A stretch of 35,500 nucleotides of DNA from an uncultured Holophagaceae bacterium (GTDB lineage: Bacteria > Acidobacteriota > Holophagae > Holophagales > Holophagaceae): contig CAIPUA010000265.1 in assembly GCA_903868115.1 (NCBI GenBank), forward strand, positions 1 to 35,500, in the 5' to 3' direction. Shown here piece by piece: positions 1-7,599 of the stretch; positions within the stretch are counted from its first letter, which is position 1; each line of letters starts with the position of its first letter. Both the position numbers and the translations under genes were made by a program. Under the pieces are notes generated by a model. That model was not told where the DNA came from and did no database searches. It saw nothing but the letters and a program-made list of their open reading frames with translations.

Positions 1-138
1 CATCTCGACCAGGGGACCCACCGGAACCCGGATCCGCCCGTTGGACACCACGAAGACCTTGAAGCCATAGCGCTTCGCCACCCGAAAGACCTCGTCCTTC
101 ACGGGACAGGCATCGGCATCCACATAGATCTGAATCAA
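1..138 (-). CDS. UPF0178 (YaiI/YqxD, DUF188) family protein, 5' part only
   Basis: The first 46 codons of a minus-strand gene that runs off the left edge. The protein begins (M)IQIYVDADACPVKDEV and continues to VSNGRIRVPVGPLVEM. The DADACP motif near the N-terminus and the VxVxNxxxRVP segment are hallmarks of the UPF0178/DUF188 family, a PIN-like fold of unproven biochemical role. I place the start at a TTG (138-136) because an AAAGGA ribosome-binding site lies six bases upstream and no in-frame ATG fits the family N-terminus. Family proteins are about 150 residues, so roughly 100 are missing beyond the window. A very short ORF (160-246) lies immediately upstream on the same strand. The family call is firm; the molecular function is unknown. 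Confidence 0.85.
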   Translation of the reverse strand, partial: MIQIYVDADACPVKDEVFRVAKRYGFKVFVVSNGRIRVPVGPLVEM

Positions 139-474
139 GGGTGGTCCTTTCGGTGGTCGCTATCTGTCCGGGGCAGTTTTCCGAAGAAGCCCCAGGGCCA
201 GCACCTTCTGTGCAAGGAAACTTTCGACCGCTTCGTGCCGGGTCATGGCGACTCCGTTCCATGAGAGTGACAGCCTTATCCTCTCAGCCCATCCACCTCC
301 GGGCGAGGGGGCCTCGCCACACCCACCGATAATTCTCCCGCATTGGCCGATACCTGCCGGCGTGTTGGCCGATTCGCAGATGCCGCTGCCGTGGGCCTCG
401 GGCTAGCCTTGCGGGGAAGGATCATTTCCCCCCAACTTCCATATTCATCCTGTTCGCCCCGGAGAACCCCAGCC
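139..474. other. Divergent intergenic region with little recognisable content
   Basis: Apart from the 28-codon minus-strand ORF (160-246), no feature can be supported. A weak inverted repeat (GGGGAA and TTCCCC arms around 413-431) lies about 45 bases upstream of the exported-protein start. It could sit in the 5' leader. No convincing -35/-10 pair was found. Confidence 0.4.
160..246 (-). CDS. 28-residue ORF, possible truncated CoA-binding-domain fragment
   Basis: A minus-strand ORF of 28 codons starts at ATG 246-244, with GGAG five bases upstream, and ends 21 bases before the TTG start of the UPF0178 gene. Its sequence contains EAVESFLAQKVLAL, which resembles the N-terminal helix and first strand of small CoA-binding proteins (PF13380). 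The glycine-rich nucleotide loop expected next is absent and the frame stops. It could be a genuine leader-type small gene translationally linked to the UPF0178 gene, or the decayed start of a CoA-binding gene. The ribosome-binding site is the strongest evidence; the homology is recalled, not searched. Confidence 0.3.
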   Translation of the reverse strand: MTRHEAVESFLAQKVLALGLLRKTAPDR

Positions 475-1689
475 ATGAAGACGCGATTCCTGAACTCCCT
501 TTTCGCTCTGGCAGCGATGGTTCTGCTCCAGGCCAACCCCCTGCATGCAGGCAATCCGGGCACCGACGATGCCATCGAGTTCGTGAATGCAAGACTGTCC
601 CATTCCTACCTGATGAGGATCGATCCGAATGGTGGGGCCAAGATCAAGGCTCCCGGCGGCCAGACCTTCACCTTCAACATCAAGGATGTGGCCTTCAGCT
701 TCAACGACCGGAACGATGATGCGCGGATTCGCGTGGCGAGCGATCAGGGCATCGGTCTGCAAAACGAGGACCGGGACAAAGATGACCGCTTTCGGCAGTC
801 CTTCGTCTGCCGTTCTTCGAAGGCCGCTCGCGAAGCCATCGACTCCCTGCGGAAGCTCAAGAAAACCTTCACCGAAAGGGATGACCGCTTCAAGCACCTC
901 GACAGAAAGCTCGTGTCGGGGGACGCCGAACTGACCTTCACGACACTGGGCGAGGCCATCGACTTCGTGAATGACCGTCTCGCCATCTCCGTCGTCACCC
1001 GCGTGGACACGAAGGGGTTTCTCTTCATCAACGGTCCGGACAAGGTCTATCAGGTGGATCTGCGCAAGGCCGAATTCGGGTTCAACCCCCTGAGCGATGA
1101 CCCCAAGGTCAGAATCTACGGGGACTGGTGCCTGGCTCTTCTGCACCACGGAAAAATGGATCGGGAGATCGCCCGGGAATCCTTCACGACCGGATTCCGA
1201 CAGGATGCCTACCAAGTCATCAAGGCCCTGTATTTCATTCAGGGGGCCTTCACCGGCATGGACGCCGCCCAGATCAAGACCCTGAGGAACGTGACCCGCA
1301 GCCAGACCAAGGAGTATTCCACTATCCAGGGCGCCCTCGACGCGATCAACGACCGGCTGGCCATTTCCATCGTGCTGGGAATCGATCCCAAGGGACTGCT
1401 CACCATCAACGCCTCGGAGCACATCTACCGCCTCGATATCGCGAAGTGCTCGTTCGAGAAGGCGCGCCCGAAGCGCACCTTCCAAGGCTGGCTGCAGCGC
1501 ACCTTCAGCTTCGACGATCAGGAAGGCGTAACCATCACCTGCCCGGATGGCATCCAGAAGTGCGCCGATGCCCAGTCCTCCAGGACCGTCGAGGAAGAAA
1601 CCTTCTCCTGTGAATCAGCCTTTGATACCCGCGAAATCATCAAGGCCCTGGAGTTTATCAAGGACAAGGTGCGCGCGGGAAACCGCTGA
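475..1689 (+). CDS. Exported protein with three tandem ~110-125-residue repeats, function unknown
   Basis: The 404-residue product starts at ATG 475, with GGAG about ten bases upstream. The frame is open from 343, but the 475 start gives a clean signal peptide: MKTR, a hydrophobic core (FLNSLFALAAMVLLQA) and cleavage near HAG at residues 24-26. The mature protein consists of three diverged repeats at about residues 30-140, 157-265 and 282-400. Each opens with an AI-x-FVN-x-RL-like helix and a V/I-x-x-x-D-x-x-G turn. Each then has a beta-rich stretch and closes with a segment like SF-x(10)-AxxxIKALxFI. No catalytic motif is visible, and I do not recognise the family. It is likely periplasmic or surface-associated. 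No operon partner is evident, as the next genes run on the opposite strand. Confidence 0.85.
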   Translation: MKTRFLNSLFALAAMVLLQANPLHAGNPGTDDAIEFVNARLSHSYLMRIDPNGGAKIKAPGGQTFTFNIKDVAFSFNDRNDDARIRVASDQGIGLQNEDRDKDDRFRQSFVCRSSKAAREAIDSLRKLKKTFTERDDRFKHLDRKLVSGDAELTFTTLGEAIDFVNDRLAISVVTRVDTKGFLFINGPDKVYQVDLRKAEFGFNPLSDDPKVRIYGDWCLALLHHGKMDREIARESFTTGFRQDAYQVIKALYFIQGAFTGMDAAQIKTLRNVTRSQTKEYSTIQGALDAINDRLAISIVLGIDPKGLLTINASEHIYRLDIAKCSFEKARPKRTFQGWLQRTFSFDDQEGVTITCPDGIQKCADAQSSRTVEEETFSCESAFDTREIIKALEFIKDKVRAGNR

Positions 1690-1695
1690 ATCCAC

Positions 1696-3201
1696 CTACT
1701 CCAGACGTGCCCTCATCACGGACGACAATTCCAGTGCTGGGGATGGGACCTCCAGTTCGTCATAGAACTCGCAACGGTCCACGAAATCACCGAGGACTGC
1801 GGAAAGCACTGCCAGCATAGGGTTCCACGACATCAGGAGGAAGGGACTGATGAAGCCGAGGCTCAGGCGCAGAATGCTGAGTATGGGGCGAATGGGCCGC
1901 CCCTTGCGGGCGAAGTGATGTTTGCGATGAACATAGAGGGCGATCTTGAGCGCCGCCGTGCCGAAGGCAAGCAGCGGCAAACCCCCCAGCAAGCCCAGGA
2001 GGTAATGCCCATTGAGCAGGGTCTGGCCGCTGTGCAGACTCCGGCGGCCGCGCTTCAAGGCCACCCGGTAGATGCGGTCGATGGCCAGCAGTCCCAGGAA
2101 ACCGGCAAAGGCAGCAGCCCAGGCCAGGCTTTTCACCCAGGGCAGATAGACCAGATACAAACCGCTGAATCCAAGGAAAGCCCCCGTAAGAAATATCTCG
2201 CGGCTCAGCCAGCTTGTACGGAGGTTCAGGATGGCCCGCCAGGCCCGCTCCCGGTGCCCCAGATGCCAAGCGGAGAGCAGCATGGCACCGAGACCCAGCC
2301 CCAGAAAAAGCCATACGGGTAACGCTGGACCACCGATCAGAGAAGCTATGAACCAGGCGGAGAGAACCGTCATGACCGTGGTGAAGAGCACCAGCGTCCA
2401 TTCGCCTTGCAACGTGATCTTGGCCTCGGAAACCTGGAGCAGCTGGCCCAGGAAACCTGCCATCGCACGCGGTTCGGGCGCAAAGCCGAGTTCCGGCGGC
2501 GCGTTCCGCCTCAAGGGCACGAAGCGAATGGAGGGATCCATTCCTGAAGACGGAAAGCCCGGAATATCGTGGTGCTTGTCGCCTTCATTCCGCGCCTCGA
2601 AGCCCAACGCCCCCACTGGACAGCGCGCGACACAGGCGGGCTCGAGGCCCTGGGCGATCCGCTCGGGACAGAAGGTGCACTTCTCGATGGTGCCCAATGT
2701 CGCATCGAACTTCGGTGCATCGTGGGGACAGGCCCAGGTGCAATAGCGACAGCCCATGCAGCGCTCGGCATGAACGGCAACGGCGCCGGTAGCCGGATCC
2801 TTCGTGTAGGCATTCGCCGGACAGTTGTGCAGACAGGCTGGGTCCTCGCAATGGTGGCAGGCCAGCGAGAGATGAAAGCACGGCAGATTCGGGTGATGGA
2901 AGGCGTTGAAAGTGTGAACCTGGCGCCAGTTCGGGCCGGATTTTTGGCCTGGACCCACACCACCGAAAAGCTGAACCACAGAGGGCGCGGAGGAATACGG
3001 AGGGCACAGAGGTATACCACAAGCGGGTTCGCCCGGCGCCTTCTCTGTGCTCTCTCTCTCTCTTTCTCTGTGTCCTCTGTGGTTCTCCATTTCGTTTCCA
3101 GGATCTTCCGAATTACGCGCACGGTGCTCCATCCAGCACCCCACCACGCAGGCCTGACAGCCCGTGCAGCGGTTGAGATCGAAGACGAACTGGAACGCCA
3201 T
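1696..3201 (-). CDS. DmsB-DmsC-type fusion: 4Fe-4S ferredoxin plus membrane anchor subunit
   Basis: This is the electron-transfer and membrane-anchor subunit of a molybdopterin oxidoreductase, about 501 residues. The N-terminal third is DmsB/NrfC-like. Cysteine clusters are CTGCQACVVGC (residues 12-22), CHHCEDPAC and CMGCRYCTWAC, with a further CTFC and CVARC, enough for four [4Fe-4S] clusters. From about residue 245 there are roughly eight hydrophobic segments typical of the DmsC quinol-oxidising anchor, so two normally separate subunits are fused. The ATG at 3201 overlaps the stop of the catalytic-subunit gene (TGATG); a GTG one codon earlier is possible. Between the first cysteine cluster and the conserved WRQVHTFN segment lies an extra ~55-residue insert encoded by a palindromic repeat (see separate entry). 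The substrate is not determinable from this subunit. Confidence 0.88.
   Translation of the reverse strand: MAFQFVFDLNRCTGCQACVVGCWMEHRARNSEDPGNEMENHRGHRERERESTEKAPGEPACGIPLCPPYSSAPSVVQLFGGVGPGQKSGPNWRQVHTFNAFHHPNLPCFHLSLACHHCEDPACLHNCPANAYTKDPATGAVAVHAERCMGCRYCTWACPHDAPKFDATLGTIEKCTFCPERIAQGLEPACVARCPVGALGFEARNEGDKHHDIPGFPSSGMDPSIRFVPLRRNAPPELGFAPEPRAMAGFLGQLLQVSEAKITLQGEWTLVLFTTVMTVLSAWFIASLIGGPALPVWLFLGLGLGAMLLSAWHLGHRERAWRAILNLRTSWLSREIFLTGAFLGFSGLYLVYLPWVKSLAWAAAFAGFLGLLAIDRIYRVALKRGRRSLHSGQTLLNGHYLLGLLGGLPLLAFGTAALKIALYVHRKHHFARKGRPIRPILSILRLSLGFISPFLLMSWNPMLAVLSAVLGDFVDRCEFYDELEVPSPALELSSVMRARLE
2951..3084. repeat. Palindromic interspersed repeat inserted in frame within the ferredoxin/anchor gene
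   Basis: About 130 bases with complementary ends. The left part holds GAACCACAGAGGG (from 2973) and the right end holds TCCTCTGTGGTTC (3070-3082), with several CACAGAG or CTCTGTG units between and a CT-rich stretch at 3051-3066. Translated on the minus strand it gives a charged peptide beginning NHRGHRERERESTEK and ending SSAPSVVQLFGGVG. This is the recognisable translation of a repeat family common between genes in many environmental bacterial genomes. Its left 43 bases recur at 16040-16082 with only two mismatches. The insertion keeps the reading frame open. Confidence 0.85.
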
Positions 3202-5240
3202 CACCCACGCTCCACTTCAACCCGGTTGTCGTGGAAGGCCGCGCCATGACCCATGTCGGTCTCCCGACCCTCGGAGAGCAGGTTGACGGAGCCGCCATCC
3301 TGAGCACTCCAGCCGTTGAAGACCACCACCACGCCGGGGCGGAGGCCGAAGTCGAGGCACACGGGCAGCCGCAGTTCGCCGCGGTCATTGAAAATCCGCG
3401 CCTGATCGCCCGGACGGAGACCACGGCTCTGCGCATCCTCCGCGCCGATGAGAAGGGCAGGCCCGGCCTCGAACTGGCGAATGACAGAAAGTGTCAAGAA
3501 CTGGCTGTGGATACCGTTCTTGGTGTTGGGAGTCAGGAGGTGGAGGGGATATCTCCCCGGCGAGCTGGCCGCACTTTCTACCGGCTCACGATATTCCGGC
3601 AGCGGCCCGACCTGCCAGCGCCGCGCCGCCTCCTCGGACCAGAGTTCGATCTTGCCAGAGGGCGTGGCAAAGCGCAGCTCGGCGAAAGCCACCTCGGGCG
3701 TGCCCGGCACCAGCACGGGGCCTTCCCGCAGCTGGTCCAGCGAAATCCCGAAGGGATCCAGCCGCTTCTGCAGCCAGGCCTCCACGCCCGCATCCGTGGG
3801 TTCCGGCAGGAACTCGCGCAGTTCAGTTTCCGTCATGCCCAGCCGCTGACCCAAGGCCCAGTATATTTCCGTCTCGGGTTTCACCTCACCCGGAGGTTCG
3901 ATCACCTTCTGCCGGAGTTGCAGGTAGGCGTGCCAATACGCGCCGATCACATCACTCTGTTCGAAGAGGCTCTTGCTGGGCAGGATCAGATCCGCCTCAC
4001 GGGCGGTATCGGTCATCCGCTCATCCACCACCACGCGGAAATCCAGGCCCCGGAGGGCCTCGAGCACCTTCGAAGTCTCGGGGTTCTGGCTCACGGGATT
4101 GCCCCGCTCGATCCACGCGAAGGCCAGCGGGGGTTCCTGCTGCGCCAACATGTCCCTGCCGAGCCGAGCCGTGCTGATGGAAACCCGGGCGATACCGTCG
4201 GGTTGTGCCGGCGGGAAGAAGCCCAGCGGATCCTTCACGGGCCCGAAGATCTGCGTGGCGAGATTCGCGTAGACCCAGCCCGCACCCGGCTTCCCGATGT
4301 TGCCGGTAATGGCCAGCAGCGCCTGCATGGCCCGCATACTCTGGCCGGCGTTCGTGTAGCGCTGCATGCCGAAGCCCGCGCATATCGTCATGGGCTTCAC
4401 GCGGCCCATGAGCTCCGCCAGATGCTGGAGCTGCGTTTCGGGTACCCCCGTCACCTCTGCCGTGCGCGCAGGCGTCCAGGACTTCAGGCTTTCAGCGAAG
4501 GGTTCGAAGCCTTGCACATGGGTTTCAATGAATTCGGAATCGGCCTGGCCCGCCTCCAGGATCAGCTTGACCACCCCCAGCGCCAGTGCACCATCGGTAC
4601 CGGGTTTCGGTTGAAGCAGCAGATGCGCCCGCTCCGAGGTCTGGGTCCGGCGCGGATCGATGACCACGAGGGTGGCACCCTGGTCCAGCGCCTGTTCCAC
4701 GAAGCGCATCTGGTGGATGTTGGTCTCCGCCGCGTTCTTGCCCCACAGCACGAGGAGACGCGCGTTGGCCAAATCCCAAGGCGCGCTGTGGGTATTCTCC
4801 CCCAGCGTGAGGCGCGTGGCCTCCAGTCCCGCGGGCCAACAGAGATCCCCGTAGGTCGTGGTGCAGCCGCCGAAGGCCCGCCAGAACGCCAGCCCACAGC
4901 CGTTCAGCAGACCCTTGGTGCCGCTGGCCGCGTAGTAGAGAACGCTCTGGGGGCCATGCCTGGCGGTGGCTTGCAGCAGTTTTTCCACTATGAGATCCAG
5001 CGCCGCCTCCCAGCCGATAGGCTCGAAAACGCCCTCCTGCACCCGCCGCAGGGGCTGCAGGATGCGGTCGGGGCTGTAGACCCGCTCCAGGTAGCTCAGG
5101 CCTTTCAGGCAGGCGCCTTCGGGCGTGGCGAGGTTGCCCGGATGCGGATCGATGGCCGTCACGCGCCCATCCGCCACCGTCACCCGCAGGGCGCAGGTGC
5201 TGTAACAGTTGCGGGGACAGGCTGTGGTGAAGACGGGCAT
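3201..5240 (-). CDS. Molybdopterin-dependent oxidoreductase, DMSO-reductase superfamily catalytic subunit
   Basis: The 679-residue catalytic subunit binds a bis-MGD molybdenum or tungsten cofactor. The N-terminus has a [4Fe-4S] site with Cys8, Cys12, Cys16 and Cys44 (ACPRNCYSTC and EGACLKG). The segment TTTYGDLCWPAG places Cys134 where the metal ligand sits in the superfamily. Cofactor-binding segments follow: LLVLWGKNAAETN, VIDPRRTQTSE and a C-terminal LLTPNTKNGIHSQF domain. No twin-arginine signal precedes the first cysteine, unlike exported DmsA, so cytoplasmic orientation is inferred. The stop overlaps the ATG of the ferredoxin/anchor subunit, so the two are co-translated and form one membrane enzyme. 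Candidate substrates (sulfur oxyanions, S- or N-oxides) cannot be told apart from sequence alone. Confidence 0.9.
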   Translation of the reverse strand: MPVFTTACPRNCYSTCALRVTVADGRVTAIDPHPGNLATPEGACLKGLSYLERVYSPDRILQPLRRVQEGVFEPIGWEAALDLIVEKLLQATARHGPQSVLYYAASGTKGLLNGCGLAFWRAFGGCTTTYGDLCWPAGLEATRLTLGENTHSAPWDLANARLLVLWGKNAAETNIHQMRFVEQALDQGATLVVIDPRRTQTSERAHLLLQPKPGTDGALALGVVKLILEAGQADSEFIETHVQGFEPFAESLKSWTPARTAEVTGVPETQLQHLAELMGRVKPMTICAGFGMQRYTNAGQSMRAMQALLAITGNIGKPGAGWVYANLATQIFGPVKDPLGFFPPAQPDGIARVSISTARLGRDMLAQQEPPLAFAWIERGNPVSQNPETSKVLEALRGLDFRVVVDERMTDTAREADLILPSKSLFEQSDVIGAYWHAYLQLRQKVIEPPGEVKPETEIYWALGQRLGMTETELREFLPEPTDAGVEAWLQKRLDPFGISLDQLREGPVLVPGTPEVAFAELRFATPSGKIELWSEEAARRWQVGPLPEYREPVESAASSPGRYPLHLLTPNTKNGIHSQFLTLSVIRQFEAGPALLIGAEDAQSRGLRPGDQARIFNDRGELRLPVCLDFGLRPGVVVVFNGWSAQDGGSVNLLSEGRETDMGHGAAFHDNRVEVERG

Positions 5241-5339
5241 GGGCCTCCGATGGAGCTAGTCTAGCGGCCCCGTGGACACTGAGGTCAGGAAGGCCCCCGA
5301 GACCCGACCCCACTCCACTGAAATTTGTGTGGGAAATGT

Positions 5340-5355
5340 AAAGCGCCTTCGCTTT
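5340..5355 (-). terminator. Short hairpin downstream of the membrane-protein gene, possible terminator
   Basis: AAAGCG and CGCTTT form a six-base stem with a four-base loop about 55 bases beyond the stop of the minus-strand gene at 5409. On the minus strand the stem is followed by ACATTTCCC, a poor U-tract. It could end that transcript before the oxidoreductase promoter. The assignment is weak. Confidence 0.3.
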
Positions 5356-5408
5356 GCCTGGGTGGTCTGCGCCGGATGTTTGATGATGGGTTGCATGAAT
5401 GCCCCACG

Positions 5409-6134
5409 CTACCGCCGTTCTGTCTTCTCCTGAACCGGATGTCCCGTCCACCCAGGAATGGCGTTGAGAAAGCGGCGGAATTCCTCTGGTGGGGCCAGTT
5501 CTTCCAACCTCAATAGCTCTTCACCGCCTTTGGATCGGAGCGATAGGTGGCGGCTCAGGAAGTCTCCGCCGGTGTGGGTGCTGCTAACACGTCTCGCCTC
5601 GACCATGGTCACCGAGGCGACATCCTTCCAGGCTACCCGTTGGGTGGCCTGCCATCCGCGGACCTCGATTCCATCCGCATCCGCTCTGAATCGCTCCCTC
5701 CTTTCTCCCCTGACGGCAAAGACCATCCCAGTCGCCAGGACCAGCAAAACCGCCGCAACCGGATAGGCCAGCCACCGACTCCGCAGCAGGTCCGGGTAGA
5801 AAGCCAGGCCAATGGCGGCGATCAGGAAACCGATCGGCCATGTGGCGGTGTTGCCGATGTCCCGACTGGTTCGCCGCATCTCGATCGGAGCGGCGGGGGG
5901 CGCCGTCACTTCAGCAGGCGCCCGGACGACCGCCGCCTGCCGCCTTTCTTCTTCCAACTTCCCTTGCCACCAGCCGATGGAAAACCATATGCCCATCGCC
6001 AGCAGGAACCCGAACAGCGCCATCATGCCAAGAGGCGCAGCGTCACGGACTTTTCCTCTGATCGCCTTGGCGATCGCGAACGCGACCAGCGTTGCGCCCC
6101 ACAAAAGGCACAGGAGTGTCAAACCGATTCTCAT
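5409..6134 (-). CDS. Membrane protein of unknown function with PH-like C-terminal region
   Basis: A 241-residue product starting at ATG 6134; the frame is open further upstream, but this start gives a good N-terminal membrane segment. Four hydrophobic segments are visible: residues 1-20, about 32-55, a third after the proline/alanine-rich linker, and a fourth just after it (LAYPVAAVLLVLATGMVFAV). The last ~75 residues are soluble and beta-rich (FRADADGIEVRGWQATQRVAWKD), resembling the PH-like domains of bacterial membrane proteins. It is divergent from the DUF3592 gene that starts 45 bases away. No strong ribosome-binding site precedes the start. The identity is unknown, but coding is supported by length and topology. 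Confidence 0.7.
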   Translation of the reverse strand: MRIGLTLLCLLWGATLVAFAIAKAIRGKVRDAAPLGMMALFGFLLAMGIWFSIGWWQGKLEEERRQAAVVRAPAEVTAPPAAPIEMRRTSRDIGNTATWPIGFLIAAIGLAFYPDLLRSRWLAYPVAAVLLVLATGMVFAVRGERRERFRADADGIEVRGWQATQRVAWKDVASVTMVEARRVSSTHTGGDFLSRHLSLRSKGGEELLRLEELAPPEEFRRFLNAIPGWTGHPVQEKTERR

Positions 6135-6179
6135 GGGCGAGAGTTTACCGAAAATCGCGTTTGGCAGTAGGATCACGCC

Positions 6180-6695
6180 ATGGAATCCACTATCAGGATG
6201 GTGCAGTGGGTCATCTACGCCCTGGGCGTCATGATCGGATTGGGAGCGGTCGGCTTCGTCGGGTTCCGCTTCCACCAGATGAACACGCTCGTGGCCGTGA
6301 GCGCCGAAGTCATGGATGCCAAGACGAGTGCTTATACATCAAAGAGCTACGTGAGGGACGCCACGGGGCATAGCAGAGAATCCCGTTCCCGCATGTACTC
6401 CGCCGACGCGACGGTGCGCTATATTTTCCAGGGACAGGAGTACACCGCCGAGGCCAGTCACGATGTCGGGGTTTCGTCACAGTGGTTTCAGGATCGGCTC
6501 ACCCGCCAGTGGAAATCGGGAACCCGCATTCGCATTCACGTGGATCAGGCCAAGCCGGACAAGCCACTGGTGGGTCTCGGGTTCAACCTGAACACCTTCG
6601 CTCCCGGCGTTGGGATGGTCATCTTCGGGTGTTTCATCCTGGGCGTTGGGTATGGGTTTGGCCGACTGCTGGCGGTGCTGGTGCGGTTCCGCTAG
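6180..6695 (+). CDS. DUF3592 domain membrane protein
   Basis: The 171-residue protein has an N-terminal membrane helix (about residues 8-30), a central extracytoplasmic domain and a C-terminal hydrophobic segment (about 138-165). The core reads ADATVRYIFQGQEYTAEASHDVG, then GTRIRIHVDQAKPDKPLV. This is the DUF3592 pattern, in which a beta-sandwich ends in a V-x-Y-x-P-x-x-P-like strand. The cellular role is unknown. It is divergent from the gene at 5409-6134 with a 45-base gap, so the two probably share a control region; they may work together, which is inference only. Confidence 0.75.
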   Translation: MESTIRMVQWVIYALGVMIGLGAVGFVGFRFHQMNTLVAVSAEVMDAKTSAYTSKSYVRDATGHSRESRSRMYSADATVRYIFQGQEYTAEASHDVGVSSQWFQDRLTRQWKSGTRIRIHVDQAKPDKPLVGLGFNLNTFAPGVGMVIFGCFILGVGYGFGRLLAVLVRFR

Positions 6696-6775
6696 GTCTC
6701 GCGCCTAAGCCCCATACTTGTTTTTTGTCCTTCGCCTTGAGACCAAAAATTCCGTGACTTTCGATTCTGGATGGG

Positions 6776-7474
6776 TCAACGCCCCCACGTCCCGGCGACG
6801 CTGAGCACCAGCCGGTGACCCAGGCGGGTCTCGACAGATCCTGTCTCCATCGTGCGAAGGCCTCTCTGCTGGTAGCGCTGATAGGGCGCCACGAGGTAGC
6901 GTAGCTCCAGGGAACACCGGTCGGAGAAACGCCATCCTGCGCCGACATTGGCATAGGCGGAAAACCGGTCAAGGGCGGTGCTCTTGGTGCTGTAGCGAGC
7001 GCTTCCGCTGGTCGCGCCTTCCGACCAGGCAAGGGCAAGAAGGGTCACTTCCAGCAGGGAACCTTCAGTCCGATTCACCCAGGATTCCTGGATGCCGGCC
7101 CCGTAGAACATGGAATACCGTTTACGTTTCCCAAGGGTAATCGCATGTTCTAGCCCCAGGCGCATCTCCCGCCAGATGTCCTGATACTCGATGCGATCAG
7201 CCTGATTCGGAAACGTGTAGTACCAGGTGGCAACCTGGGTTCCAGTGAAGTCGAAGGTCAGGCGAACGGAGTTCATGTTCGAAACCTGGGCGCCCAAAAA
7301 TAGCCCGGTCCCTAAGCCCAGGTGGCCATTGAGATCCCTGCCCAGCGATGGATCTGCCCCGTAGAGCCCCCAGGATGTCTGCAGCTTGACGCCTGCAAAC
7401 AAATCCCAGTCCTGTGCCGTTGCATGGAATTGGGTGGAGGCCAGGATGATAAAAAAGAAAACCTTGATGGGCAT
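6776..7474 (-). CDS. Outer-membrane-type beta-barrel protein, function unknown
   Basis: The 232-residue product carries a signal peptide (MPIKVFFFIILAS, cleavage after ATAQ near residue 21). The remainder alternates short amphipathic strands with aromatic residues and turns, for example FLGAQVSNMNSVRLTFDFTG, YSMFYGAGIQESW and FSAYANVGAGWRFSD. This is the pattern of an 8- to 10-strand outer-membrane barrel. It ends in Gly-Arg after VLSVAGTW rather than in a terminal aromatic. It is convergent with the DUF3592 gene and divergent from fbp, so it is probably monocistronic. No enzymatic motif is seen. Confidence 0.7.
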   Translation of the reverse strand: MPIKVFFFIILASTQFHATAQDWDLFAGVKLQTSWGLYGADPSLGRDLNGHLGLGTGLFLGAQVSNMNSVRLTFDFTGTQVATWYYTFPNQADRIEYQDIWREMRLGLEHAITLGKRKRYSMFYGAGIQESWVNRTEGSLLEVTLLALAWSEGATSGSARYSTKSTALDRFSAYANVGAGWRFSDRCSLELRYLVAPYQRYQQRGLRTMETGSVETRLGHRLVLSVAGTWGR

Positions 7475-7599
7475 TGGGAATCCCGAAAAGAAACACGCTG
7501 CGGGGAAGCATACCGCCCCGCGCAGAAGTGCCCTACTCGAAAAGATCAGCTTCGATTACTCCCAGATGCAGTGAGAATACATCCAGCTCTGGAACCCTC

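Noticed and set aside
445-1485. 346-codon minus-strand frame opposite the triple-repeat exported protein
   Set aside because: No motif or signal; the plus strand has a signal peptide and internal repeats.
3051-3066. CT-rich run (TCTCTCTCTCTTTCTC) as a microsatellite or regulatory triplex
   Set aside because: It is part of the palindromic repeat, with no evidence of an independent function.
3231-5264. 677-codon open frame on the plus strand opposite the molybdopterin oxidoreductase
   Set aside because: High-GC codon bias leaves the complementary frame open. Its product is rich in Arg/Pro/His/Gly without domain motifs, while the minus strand has clear Fe-S and cofactor motifs.
6697-6768. GGTCTC and GAGACC arms flanking a T-rich stretch as an invertible or mobile element
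   Set aside because: Only six bases match and no flanking structure; chance level.
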